From Madurella fahalii (taxonomy: Eukaryota > Ascomycota > Sordariomycetes > Sordariales), in the NCBI GenBank assembly GCA_029876055.1, contig CM056874.1, positions 9,355,785-9,419,784 of the forward strand: DNA of 64,000 nucleotides. The letters are read 5' to 3'. A model generated the notes under the pieces. The model did no database searches. It was not told where the DNA came from and worked only from the letters and a program-made list of their open reading frames with translations. A program made the translations under genes and the position numbers. Below, in pieces: positions 44,620-55,860 of the stretch (positions are counted from its first letter, which is position 1; the number at the start of each line of letters is the position of its first letter).

Positions 44620-46492
44620 TCTATAATGATATAGATCATCTTTAAAATAAATATATCTTCTTACTCTTTTTATGGTATTGTATAGAGATAAGCTATAAAT
44701 CTGATATTAGTAAATAAATAGGAGTAATAAATAAAACCTGATAATATATATTATTAATAAGTTAGTTAACTTAATAGTATTTAAGATAAAGAGTTTAATA
44801 TAATAACTTTTATCTTTCTATACTATACTTAACAATCCTATATTCCCTATTAACGGTAGAACGTTATAAATAAGGTTATATATATATATTATTATAAGAA
44901 ATATTCTATTATTAAATATTCTATTTTAAATTAGATCTAATACTATAGAGACTATAATAATATTATTAAAATAGATTAAAATAGTTAAAACTATTTAAAA
45001 ATATTTTCTTTAAATATCTCTCTTTATTAGAAGGTAATAAATATTTTATTATTTCGTACTAGAAAAAAGTAAGAAGGAGAAAGTTAGGATAGAACTATTT
45101 AACTATAAGAGTAGGAGATTCCTATAATAATAATATATATAGCCTTTCCTACTATTATATCTATACCTCAGTAAAAGACTTATAGATTTCGGAGTTCGGC
45201 TAGAAACTCTAATTCTGTGGTTAGGGCAAGGCCTAGAGACTCTACGGCGACTATTAAATTCTCTAATTATAGAGGCTTATAACAAGATCTAAAGGAAGTT
45301 CTAAAGAAGAAGATAGGGATAAAGACCTCTTAACCAACTATAATCTATATAATCATCGAGAAATCTATTACTACTATTAGATAGTAGATTAATCAGGATA
45401 TCCAAGACCAAAGTTAAAGTAATAAACGATAATAGCTAAAACTAATAGCAGATAAGGTATAAATCTAGATATAGCAAGGCTATTAGAAATAATATATTAG
45501 AGACCGACCTACTAAACTAGCTAATAAAGACCCTCCTAGTACTATCTTTACTGATAAGACTTTATATAAATATTAAAATCTATCCTACTAGAGCTTAGAA
45601 CTCTCTATTAGTTTAAGCCTATATAGGGGTAATCGGCTCCCGAGACTTTCTCTTTAAATAATAAGTTCTAAACTTCCCTACTCCGTACTACAGATATAGA
45701 GAGAGAAGGGAAATAGTAGAGTACCTTATTATATAGTACCTAATACTACCGAAACCTAGAACTTAGCTAAGAATAGAAAGTTATACCTACTGAGATCTTC
45801 GTCTTATAATATAGGGCAAGGAATCCTAGAACTAATAGCTATTAAGGAAGCTCTTAAGCTAGCTAATAGATCTAGAGCGCCTAGCAGAATACAACCTAAC
45901 TAGAAAGCTAGAGCTAGAGATAGAGGGAGTCGAGGAAGAGGAGGAGGTACCTAAAACCGAAGTCGAAGGCAAAGAAATCTTTAGGGTCTATATAAAGCCT
46001 TTCTTTCTTTTATAACTATTTAGTACTTTTTATCGTTATTTTTCTTTACTTATTAATATAGAGTTTTTACCTAACCTATTACGGTTTTCCTATATAACTA
46101 ATATTAGAAGGTCCGGTATACTTATTAGAGTAAAGTAGAATAGGAATAACACTAATATATATAGCTTATAAATATAGTAATAGATAGGGTTATAGATAAA
46201 AATAGAAGTTTTAAAGACTAAATTATATTTATAAAATATTTTTCTATAGTAGATATAACTTATTATATATTTCAAATATATATAACTCTATAATTATATA
46301 ACTAATTAATTTAAACTTAGAATTTAAAAATAAAAGTAAATATCTTTTTTTTTTCAAAATCTTTATTATACTAGACTACTAAGATTGAGATCTAAAGATA
46401 TAAATTAAGGTATTTAGATCTTAATAATCTATACTCTCTTATATATATATATATATATATATATATAGATTATAGTAAGTTAGATTAAACAG
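44620..46492. other. AT-rich RIP-type DNA with unassigned coding relic
   Basis: Very TA-rich. Between 45,180 and 45,985 the plus strand retains a coding-like frame with TAGs (GVRLETLILWLGQGLETLRR, near the end ELEIEGVEEEEEVPK), possibly the end of a transposase or a replicon ORF. I cannot assign it. A TA dinucleotide run lies at 46,441-46,465. Confidence 0.4.
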
Positions 46493-46890
46493 TTTTTAGA
46501 GGGTAGGGTCTCTCTAATTAGAGGAATATAGTTACTAGAATAGTGTCCTAGGAGCTAGAACTTGCTATAGATCCGTTTTTCTTTTATACTATAAGTAAGG
46601 CCGTCCTAGCTATTACTCTTTAAATAGGACAATTAATATAGTACTTTTCTTTATACTTATTACAAATTTAATAAATAAGCTTTCTTTATATATAAAGCAA
46701 TCTCCTTCTAATTAGAGAGAGTTCTATCTATATATATTATTTTAACCTTATTTAGGCTATAAAGACCTGAATTATAGTATATTACCTAGCCTATCTTATT
46801 TACCTTATCTATCTAGTATTTTACTGTCTTTATCCTCCCCCTTATTTTAGTAAATATATAGGTATAGATATATTATGTATTTGATAAACA
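46493..46890 (+). repeat. Dispersed repeat copy 4, heavily RIP-decayed
   Basis: It aligns over its length to copy 1 without the nested LTR, with very many C-to-T and G-to-A changes (for example GTAGGGCCGTCCTAGCC to GTAAGGCCGTCCTAGCT, and TGGTGCCC to TAGTGTCC). Palindrome remnants are at 46,509-46,525 and 46,701-46,720. Confidence 0.75.
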
Positions 46891-47100
46891 AGCGGCGAAT
46901 ATAAATAAGCAGCGAATTTTCCTTACAATACGAACTCTCTATCTTCAATCATCAATTCTACTATAACAAGCCAAAGCTTATTGTAATTAGGGTTATAGTT
47001 AGGACTAGAGTTTAGGTTCTATAGCTAAACGAGCTAATTAGATATATCTAATCTCTTTACCTGCTTAGAATTCGAGTTAGCGAAGAAATATCTTATTAAT

Positions 47101-48026
47101 CGGCCGGTAAAGAGTCTATTTAAATTAGATTAGTTAGTAGGGAATCTATCTAAATTAGGTTAGTTAGTAAGGAGTTTCTTTATATCAGGTAGACTAGTAA
47201 GGAGTTTCTCTATATCTAGTCAGCTAGTAGGAAATCTATCTAAATTAGATTAGCTAGACTATATTATCTCGAAGTTAGGTCAGCTAATAAGGAGGTTCTC
47301 TATATTAGATCGGCCGGTAGGGAGTCTATCTAAGTTAGGTTAGCTAGTAGGGAGTCTATTTAAATTAGATAGGATAGCTAGAAGTCAATCTAAGTTAGGT
47401 CGGCTGGATTATATTATATCTAAATTAGGTAGACCGGTAGGAAGTCTAACTAAGTAGGTTAGCTAGTAAGGAGTTTATCTAAATTAGATTAGCTAATAAG
47501 GAGTCTATTTAAATTAAGTAGGTTAGTAGGGAGTTTCTTTATATTAAGTCGAGTAGTAAGGAATCTATATAAGTTAGATCAGCTAGATTATATTATATCG
47601 AAGTTATATCAGCTAGTAGAGAGTTTCTCTATATCAGGTTAGCCGGTAGGAAGTTTATCTAAATCAAGTCGGCCGAACTACATTATATCTATATTTAGTA
47701 GGCTAGTAGGTAGTTTCTCTATATTAGGTAGGCTAGTTAGGAGTTAATCTAAATCAGGTCGGTCAGTAGGGAGTTTCTCTTTATCAAGTCGGCTAGTAAG
47801 GAGTCTATCTAAGTCAGATTAGCTAATAGGGAATCTATCTAAGCTAGGTAGGCTAGTAGGAAGTTTATCTAAATCAGGTCGGCCGTACTATATTTATATT
47901 AGGAGGTCGGTAGTAAGTTTCTCTATATTAGGCCGGCTAGCAGGGAGTCTATCTAAATAGAGTCGGCTGGCAGGGAGTCTATCTAAGTTAGGTGAGCCGG
48001 ACTATATTATATCGAAGTCGGGTAGG
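47101..48026. repeat. 30-bp satellite, array 1
   Basis: About 30 tandem units of 30 bp, consensus TCGGCTAGTAGGGAGTCTAT followed by CTAAGTTAGG, with variants (GACTATATTATAT, GAGTTTCTCTATAT). The same satellite forms the larger array at 58,865-60,975. It is preceded at 46,983 by a degenerate TTAGGG-like stretch. Confidence 0.85.
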
Positions 48027-48229
48027 ACGCCTATCATTAATGCCGCGATAGACTGTTAGTAGAGCCCATTGCTCGGAGCCAATGAGAACACTGGTATCGG
48101 ACTTTGTATAGGTAGAGACCGGGGGTTGAGTCCATTGCTATTGAGTCCATTACTCTGTCGTCCAATCAGAATACTCGCATCTACGAAGCGTCTTATCTCT
48201 CTGATTATACTCAATCCCAAATAAAATCA

Positions 48230-49420
48230 ATCGCTCTTAGACAATGCAAGTCCTTTATAACGGAGGTTCAGAGCAGCCGACTTGCCTATACATTTACTGT
48301 AACGGAGGTTTAGTACGCTAGTCAAATCTACTACTCTTATACGACAGTAAGTCTATTGTAATAAAGGTTCAGTGCACCAGCTAAGTCTGCTGCTCTCGTA
48401 CGACGGCAGGTCTCCCGCAACAGAGGTTCAGGGTGGCCAACTTGTGCATTGCTGCAACAGAGGTTCAGTGCACCAGCCAAGTCTGCTGCTCTCGTACGAC
48501 GGCAGGTGTCCCGTAATAGAGGTTTAGTGTACCAACTAAGTCTGCTGCCCTCGTACGACAGCAAGTCTACTGCGACAGAGGTTAGAGCTGCCGACTTGAA
48601 CTTAAGGTACTCCTTCCTAGTAAGACCAGTAGTGGCAGCGATCTTGTTCTAATCGAAGTCGGGCTTAGATTTGAAGTTGTCGATAAAGGCGAAACTGAAA
48701 TTGACCTCCAAAGCGGAGGGAATATAGCCGTTGATGGTGACCTGGCTGCTAACTAAGTCCTCGCCGGCCGAGGCAGTAGTATTCTTCTTGGGAGTCTGCG
48801 CTATAGTATACTTCCCTGTATATTACTGCAATAGAGGTTCAATACGTTAGCCAATTCTGTTACTTTTGTATGATAGTACGTCTACTGCGATAGAGGTTCA
48901 ATGCAGCAGACTGGTACTAACTGCGATATAGGTTCGGTACGCTAGCTAAATCTGCTGCTCTCGTATAAAGGGCATATTTGTTATTTAGATATATAGAGTC
49001 TATTACTTAGTCGTAGAGGGTAGGGTCTATTGCTCTGGAAATACAGGGTAGGGTTAGAAGATAGCTATATACAGGATATCCATTAGGGGAATAAGTACTA
49101 TCAGTTTACTCGGACAGGTAAATCTTTTACTTAGATAGTAGAGACTCTTACTCGGATAGGCAGAGACTTTTATACGGACAGGCAGAGACTTTTGTACGGA
49201 CAGGCAGGGACTTTTATATAGACAGGCAGGGACTTTTATTCGGGTAGAGAAATATTCTTAATGTCTGCTGCTGATATACGAAGGGCAAGTCCACTACTCT
49301 CATACGAAGGGTAAGTCGGTTAAGCTCGTACGAGAGTCGAGTCCTCTGCTCTCGTACGAGGGGCAAGTCTACTGTTTAGATGTCAAGAGACCCTAGATAT
49401 ACTTTCTAGAAACTTATATA
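48230..49420. repeat. Degenerate tandem array built on CAGAGGTTCAGTGCACCAG and CTCGTACGACGGCAGGT
   Basis: Units of roughly 50-60 bp recur around 48,260-48,600 and 48,830-48,970, then related CTCGTACGAGGGGCAAGT and GGACAGGCAGGGACTTTTAT units to 49,380. The array is interrupted at about 48,600-48,810 by a coding-like fragment. Frames over the array are repeat-encoded, not genes. Confidence 0.65.
48592..48800 (-). pseudogene. Coding-like gene fragment inside tandem array
   Basis: The minus strand reads AQTPKKNTTASAGEDLVSSQ then VTINGYIPSALEVNFSF, FIDNFKSKPDFD, a TAG, and KIAATTGLTRKEYLKFK. The last part resembles the small helical end of fungal DNA-binding-type hypothetical proteins (W/xKIAxxTGLTxxxY), but I cannot name it. 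It is truncated on both sides by satellite sequence. Confidence 0.35.
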
Positions 49421-49619
49421 CGAGGTGCCATTAATTTTTTAAAAAGATAATGTAGGCAATGTTATAATTATTATAAAAAGTCCTAGAGTTAGGACAAAGT
49501 AATAGCAGTATCGTATATATAAAGTGATTTAAAAAAAAAAAAAATATTAGCTATTATCCCCTACCCCTTACCCCCCTAGATCCCTAGTTCCAGCTTACTT
49601 ATTACGAGTACACTATTAC
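49421..49619. other. AT-rich spacer
   Basis: Contains poly(A) (about 49,530-49,545) and nothing recognisable. Confidence 0.4.
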
Positions 49620-50790
49620 TGCAACTCCTCTAACTCCTCCTCTAGTTTAGCCGCCTTTATCAGGTACTGGTCTATCCGTAGATGTGTACGCTCCGCCCCA
49701 CCCGGCGAAAGAGTTCCCTGGCTTCTAGGGCTTCTAGGGCTCCTAGGCTCGCTACCCGACTCAGCCAGTTCAGCTATACGACGGTTAGACCCCGACGATA
49801 TAACGTGCCTACCCGGGACGCTCCGTAGTATCTCCTCCTCCTCTACTATCCAGTGGTACTGCAGGAAGTCTATACCGTCCTTAGCGTCGATATGAACCTT
49901 CCCTTCCTTCTCTAGCTTCTCCAGGATAGCGACATCTTTAGCCGGATATAACTTCCGGCGCTCTAGCTCATCTCACTGCGCCCTCAGCCGCTCCTACAAC
50001 GGCTCTCCGGCCAAAGGATACCACATTAGCCTCTTATCTATATTACCAGGAAGAAATGTCAGTGATTTTATCGTACAAAAGAGGTATTGTATAACAGTGT
50101 CGGACAACAGAGGATTATCATATAGCCCTCTCCCCGCTTCGTACGAGGTCTACAGTTAACATCGAACTCGCTAGGTAGGCCCGTAGCGATCAACGGCTTG
50201 ATATTAGGGCCGGCCTACTTGTTTTTATCGCACGGAGTGTCATTGGTATTGCAGGCACGGTTCGTACGACTGCCCGATAGCCTTAGACCTGCCGGCACTA
50301 AGACATAAAAAACATATAGGTTAGCCATATATCGTACGACACATCAGACACAGCGGCAACACATAACTTACCATAGTAATCGCACCTGGCATTCCAGTCT
50401 CGGATCTGGCAGTTGGCGCAACCACTCCCGAAATGCCCAGCCAGTACAATGCACTCCCTAAACAGCCGGGCAGTACTCTCCTTAGTACAGACCTGCTTGT
50501 AGGGCCGCTGCACCCATCCCCAGGCAGCAATAATCATTGCCTAGCTCTTCCGGTAGTCGCTAACAATAGCGTCCTATATAGCCGCCTTATCATCAAACCA
50601 CTCGTAGTTGACTACTACTACTGTATTGGACTGACCCGCAGCAAGTGCTACAGTCCGTACCTGGGTATTGCAGGTACTCGCACACCGCTCTAGGACTTCA
50701 GGCCAGGGCACCTAGGAGAAGTCGATTATATCGCTATAGCCGATCGTGGAGGCCGGGGTACCGGGTAGCGCACTCATCTCGTACAACTGA
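49620..50790 (-). pseudogene. Decayed zinc-finger-type gene, paralogue A
   Basis: The minus strand from an ATG near 50,783 reads MSALPGTPASTIGYSDIIDF, PWPEVLERCASTCNTQVRT, AMIIAAWGWVQRPYKQVCTK, LFRECIVLAGHFGSGCANCQ and ARCDYYG, then a probable intron (GTAAGTTATG...). A downstream exon at about 50,040-49,622 contains AKDVAILEKLEKEGKVHIDA and ends KAAKLEEELEELQ. TAG stops occur in the first exon (for example after IIDFS). The CxxC...C motif (CANCQIRDWNARC) could bind zinc. The gene at 53,500-52,440 is a clear paralogue in the same orientation. Function unknown. Confidence 0.6.
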
Positions 50791-50879
50791 ATTATTTTTT
50801 ATTAGTTTAGGTTTCCTATCGTATAATAGTTAGCTAATCAGAAATAATGTCCGGGAAGGGAAGTAGGTCAGCAGAGGGT

Positions 50880-52160
50880 TTATTTCTTATATACAATAAC
50901 TGCCTTCGACTAACAAATATACAAGTTAGCAGTAGTTTCTGGTACTGATTTTTTTAGGTAAGAGTATAGGCGATATAAGTTAATAGAGGTTTCTTATATA
51001 CGAGGTCTACCGTAGCCTAGCGAGTGCTTAAAGTTAGCAGCAGTTTCCGGTAGTATTTTTTTGGAGGGGAGGGTATACGATACAATTCGATAAGTACCTC
51101 TTTTTTTCGAGGGCAGGTAATGCAAGTTAATCGGGGTTTCTTATATATAAGATCTGCTGTAGCCTAGCGAGTACTCAAAGTCAGTAGCAGCTTCCAGTAG
51201 TTTTTTTTTTTGGAGGGGAGGGTATACAATGCGATTCGATAAGTGCCTCTTTTTTTTCGAGGGCAGGCGATGCAAGTTAATCGGGGTTTCTTATATACGA
51301 GGTCTATAGTAGCCTAGCGAGTACTCAAAATCAGTAGCAGTTTCCAGCAGTATTTTTTAGAGAGGAGAGTATATAATACGATTCGATAAGTGCCTTTTTT
51401 TTTTTTTTCGAGGGCAGGCAATGCAAGTTAATAAAGGTTTCTTATATACAAGGAGTACAGTAGTCTAGCGTATATTAAAGTCAGCAGTAGTTTCTGCTAG
51501 TAGATTCGTTTTTAGAGAGCAGGCGATGCAAATCGATAAGTACTTTTTCTTTCCCTAAAGGCAGGTAATATAAGTTGATAAAGGTTTCTTACATACGAGG
51601 TATATAGCGGTCTAGCGAGTACTCAAAGTCAGTAGCAGTTTCCAGCAGTATTTTTTTTTTTGGGGGGGGGGGGGGGGGGGGAGGGCGTACGATATAAGTC
51701 GACAAGTGCTTTTTCTTTCCCCGAGGGCAGGCGATATAAGTTAATGAAGGTTTCTTATATACAAAGTATATAGCGATCTAGCGAGTACTAAAAGTCAGCA
51801 GCCGTTTCCAGCAGTGTTTTTTTTTAGGGGGGGGGGGGGAGGGTATACGATACAATTCGATGAATACCTCTTTTTTTCGAAGGCAGGCGATATAAGTTGA
51901 TAGGGGTTTCTTATATACGAGGTGTACAGTAGTCTAGTGATTATAGAAGTTAGCAATGGTTTCTATAAGTAGTTTTTTTTAGGAAGGCAACTCAATAGGC
52001 ATTTATTTCTTATATACAAGGTCTACAACGGTCTAGTAAGTATAGAAGTTAGTAATAGCTTATTCCAATATTCTTTTTTAGGGGGCAGGTAATACAAATT
52101 GATAAAGGTTTCTTATATATAAGGTCTGTAGTAGCCTGGCAAGTACAGAAGTCAGCTGTA
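50880..52160. repeat. Tandem repeat array of about 100-165-bp units with poly-T/poly-G tracts
   Basis: About nine or ten units each contain TTTCTTATATACGAGGTCTA, then AGTCAGTAGCAGTTTCCAG, then a T run followed by a G run (longest near 51,652-51,682), then GGGTATACGATACAATTCGA. Spacing of the TTTCTTATATA word is mostly 140-165 bp, shorter at the ends. The T/G runs vary in length and are prone to slippage and assembly error. Confidence 0.75.
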
Positions 52161-52439
52161 ATTTCTACTAGCAGCAGCTCGTACGACAAACCAGGATATT
52201 GGCCAGTATACTTAATATCAACTTAGTCCTTTACCTAGGGGTAATAGATATAGGCGGCCAGGACTAGGAGCAGCTTATACGATAAACCAGTATAATAGGC
52301 ATTAATCCTGGATATAGGCAGAGAAGGAGAATTGAGAAAAAAAAAATAACGGTAATAATAATAAAAACACAACTGCTATATCCTACTATCCTCTAGCCTA
52401 ACCTCCTACCTAAAATACAAGCTCCTTGCCCCGGCCTCG
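52161..52439. other. Spacer with no feature seen
   Basis: Contains a repeated AGCAGCTCGTACGACAAACCAG / AGCAGCTTATACGATAAACCAG-like pair. No gene is recognised. Confidence 0.35.
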
Positions 52440-53505
52440 CTATCATCGTACCCTGTTCCTCACTACTGCTACTACTGCTCGTAGGCCTCTCTCCGCTGCT
52501 CGTGCCGTCTCAGTCGGTTAGCTAGGCGGTTCGCCTCGCTTATATACCAATTAATTACGGCCTATAAGGCCAGCTCCTCCTCTATCTCGTTATCCGGGGC
52601 CTAGCCCTCGCCTTAGGGCGAACTTGGCACCAGAGGTACATCGGGCTGCCAACCCGGGATCGGAAAGGTCTCGCCAGTCGTAGTATCTATCCACTTCCCC
52701 GTTACCCTCTCTATAACCTCCAACTTGGCCCTCTTCGACTCTATATACAACTCCCGGCACTATATCTCCTCTACCCACCGAGCCCGCAAATACTATACCT
52801 CCTCGGATTCTCCTGGACTCGATCCCGGTATCGGTGCTATTTGGTATATACAACTCCCGTTAGTACAATCTATTATACAATAGTAGAAAATATATCAGGC
52901 AATTATACATACGTAGCAACTGTCTCTTATTCCTACGGGCAGCCGGGGTAGCAGGTGACTTTAGTACCGGGGGTACTAGCGCCTTGCCTCTCAGTGCTAT
53001 AAAAAAAAAAAAAAATGGTCAGCTCCGTTACCTACTATAATGATGAATATGAACAAAGCATATTCTATCGTACGATAGAAGAGCACTTACGGTTGTAATC
53101 GCACCTCCCCTTCCAGTTACGGCCCTAGTAGTTAGCACAGGCGCTGTTTATATAGCCGTACAGCATAATGTAGTCCCGGAACAGGCATATACTCTTTTCT
53201 ACGCTGCATAGTACCTTATACGGCTTCCGGGGCGAACCGTAGGCGGCGATAATGACCAGCTGGGCTTTGCGGGGGGTGTAGATAATGTCGTCCCAGGTCT
53301 TTATATTGGCTTCGAACCAGCTCTTCGAGGCCACTACCGAACTGTTGTAGCCCGTAACCGCGCCGAGAGCAGCTATACGGGCCTGGGTGTTGCCGGTAGC
53401 TACGCACCGCTATAGCACCTCGGGCTACGGCGCTATAGTAAAGTCGATCATACCGTCTATAACGGTCGAGGCCGGGGTAGGATAAGTGGTATATACTACC
53501 ATCTT
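52440..53505 (-). pseudogene. Decayed zinc-finger-type gene, paralogue B
   Basis: The minus strand from an ATG at about 53,504 reads MVVYTTYPTPASTVIDGMID, PEVL (then TAG) RCVATGNTQARIAALGAV, AQLVIIAAYGSPRKPYKVLC, LFRDYIMLYGYINSACANY and GRCDYN, with a GTAAGTGC...TTTATAG intron after it (about 53,085-53,000). Later exons read PLRGKALVPPVLKSPATPAA, then CRELYIESKRAKLEVIERV, TGKWIDTTTGETFPIPGWQP. Shared blocks with paralogue A: PWPEVLxRC, AxIIAAxGxxxxPYKxxC, LFRxxIxLxG, CANCxxRxWxxRCDY. TAG stops indicate RIP. Function unknown. Confidence 0.6.
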
Positions 53506-53509
53506 ATTC

Positions 53510-53975
53510 GTACGAGGTGGCTGTTGGGGAGACAGGTTTCTTTTTTTCCTGCGATTATACGATAGGGAAAATATTAGTAATATAACCGATACAGAGAAAA
53601 AAACAGAGCCTGGGACCAGGGCTACCTACGTACGACAATTTGGCTGTAGGTTGTAGTGGTGGAGGTGTTTGGTAAGAAGGAGAGAGTATGCGAGGGCGAG
53701 AAGATATAGGAGTAGGGTTACAGAGGAAGCGCAATTTCGTATAAGGTAGCTGTCGGGGATAGGTTTCTTTTTTCCAGCGATTGCACGGTAGGGAAAATAT
53801 TAGCAATATAACCGATATGGATCAGAAAGAAATAGAATCTAAGACTAGGGCTACTTACGTACGACAATTTGGTTGTAGGTTGTAGTAGTGGAGGTGGTTG
53901 GTAAGAAGGAGAGATTGTGCGAGGGCGAGAAGATGTGGGAGAAGGTAGGGTTATAGAGGAAGTGCAATGAGCTTC
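53510..53975. repeat. Two tandem copies of an about 235-bp unit
   Basis: GGCTGTTGGGGAGACAGGTTTC...ATGCGAGGGCGAGAAGATAT (53,520-53,745) is repeated at 53,750-53,965 with scattered changes. Each unit contains GGGAAAATATTAGTAATATAA and TACGTACGACAATTTGG. Confidence 0.7.
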
Positions 53976-55205
53976 CTAGCTGCCGCTGACGCAACGGCAG
54001 CCGGGACTTGCAGGGTAGAATCGTGGTTATCAGCCGGAGGCAGTATACGAGAGCGAACAAGTTCCTGTACCGGGGTTTGGCCAGTGGTCGTAGCCAGGAT
54101 TTGCAGGGTAGGTATGTGGTTGTCGACTGAAGGCAGTGTACGAGAGCCGCAAGGTTTCTGGCTACTGCTGTGGTGGTCGTAGCTAGGATTCGCGGGGCAG
54201 GTATGTGGTTGTCGGCTGGAGGCAGTGTACGAGAGCCGCAGGGTTTCTGGCTACTGTTATGGTGGTCGCAGCTAGGATTCGTAGGGCAGGTATGCGGTTG
54301 TCGGCTGGAGGTAGTGTACGAGAGCGACAGAGTTCCTGGTTGCAGCTAGGATTCGCGGGGTAGGAGTGTGGTTATCGGCTGGAGGTAGTATACGAGAGCC
54401 ATAGGGTTCCTGGCTACTGCTGTGGTAGTGGCACCTGGGATTCCTCTGCAGAGATGTGGTTGCGGGGGCGAGGCGATGTACGAGAGCGATAGCCGTAGTA
54501 CCCAGGGTTCCTTTGGAGAGATGTGGTTACAGGGGCGAGGTGATATACGAGGACGACTGAGTTCCTAGCTGCTGCTACGGCGGTGGTACCTGGGATTCCT
54601 CTATAGAGATGTGGTTGTGGGGGCGAGGCGATGTACGAGAGCGATAGCCGTAGCACCTAGGGTTCCTCTAGAGAGATGTGGTTATAGGGGCGAGGTGACG
54701 TACGAGGACGACTGAGTTCCTGGCTACTGCTGTAGCAGTGGCACCTGGGATTCCTCTGTAGAGATGTGGTTGCGGGGGCGAGGCGATGTATGAGAGCGAC
54801 AGCCGTAGCACCTAGGGTTCCTCTGGAGAGATGTGGCTGATGAGGCGAGGCGATGTACGAGGGCAACAGAGTTCCTGGCTACTACTACGGCGGTAGCACC
54901 TGGGATTCCTCTGTAGAGATGTGGTTGCGGGGGCGAGGCGATATACGAGAGCGATAGCTGTAGCATCCAGGGTTCCTCTAGAGAGATGTGGTTGATAAGG
55001 CGAGGCGGCGTACGAAGGCAATAGAGTTCCTAGCTGCTGCTACGGCGGTGGCACCCGGGATTCCTCTAGAGAGATGTGGTTGATAGGGCGAGGCGATGTA
55101 CAAGAGCGATAGTCGTAGCGCCTATAGTTCCTCTGGAAAGATATGGTTAATAAGGCGAGACTACGTACGAGAGTAATAGAGTTTATAGCTGCTGCTACAG
55201 TAGTT
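53976..55205. repeat. Tandem arrays, about 100-bp units then 155-bp units
   Basis: From 53,976 to about 54,410, units carrying TACGAGAGCCGCAGGGTTTC and GTATGTGGTTGTCGGCTGGA recur. From 54,411 to 55,205 a 155-bp unit recurs about five times (GTGGCACCTGGGATTCCTCT...GAGTTCCTGGCTACTGC), itself made of two related halves of about 77 bp. Minus-strand open frames here are repeat-encoded and nearly identical to each other. Confidence 0.75.
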
Positions 55206-55439
55206 GCAGTTAGGATAGAACCCTAACTTATACGAAGGTTCAGAGATTAATACGAAAGTCCTAAGTACTCTTAGGGATTAACCTTTAGGAAGAAGCTAAT
55301 AAGAATACTATCACTTTTACTAGCTATCCTCTAGAAAGGCCGGTAAGAACACTATTACTTTACCAGTCGTCTCCTAGAGAAGCTAGCGAGAGTACTATCT
55401 CTTTTACCAGTTATTACCTAGAGAGGCTGGTAAAAATAC

Positions 55440-55860
55440 TATCTAAATAGTAGCCTAATGAAGTGGGGGATAGTGCACTGGCCGGATAGCACTCTAAGAC
55501 AACTCTGGGACTTCGGGTCCGGTGGTGTAGGTCCGGGGTATCGGGTTCCCGGCCCTCCAGGCTGGATCAGGTGATCGGACTGAGAACCTACTTTTTTTTT
55601 CTATATTTAAGACTGTCCTGACTATCGACCTCGACAGTCAAGAACAATCAAGATCAACAGTTCAAACCAATTCTTTCTTTCGATTTACTTGCTCCATTGG
55701 GAGCTGTCTTTACGGCCTCCTTCTGATCAGAGGGAGTCCTGCCTGTCTTTATTGCTACTTTGGTCTAAGCCGCGTTGCTAGGGATCCTAGTCTGTTGTCG
55801 GGTTTCTCAGTCGTTGTCCCTCCCCTTATTTTGTTATCTTGTTATTTTATTGATAGAGTG
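55440..55860 (+). repeat. LTR-like or dispersed-repeat-related segment
   Basis: A less RIP-biased island. The left part (AAGTGGGGGATAGTGCACTG...CTCGACAGTCAAGAACAATC) looks like a transposon promoter or LTR; a decayed relative is at 63,345-63,480 (ACTCTTGACAGTCAAGATAG). The right part contains CTCCTTCTGATCAGAGGGAG (55,717-55,736) and a TTGTCCCTCCCCTTATTTTG stretch that resembles the right half of the dispersed repeat. Boundaries are not defined. Confidence 0.4.

Noticed and set aside
54414..55021. Series of similar minus-strand open frames of about 69-80 residues
   Set aside because: They recur with the 155-bp unit and are explained by the tandem repeat, not by genes.
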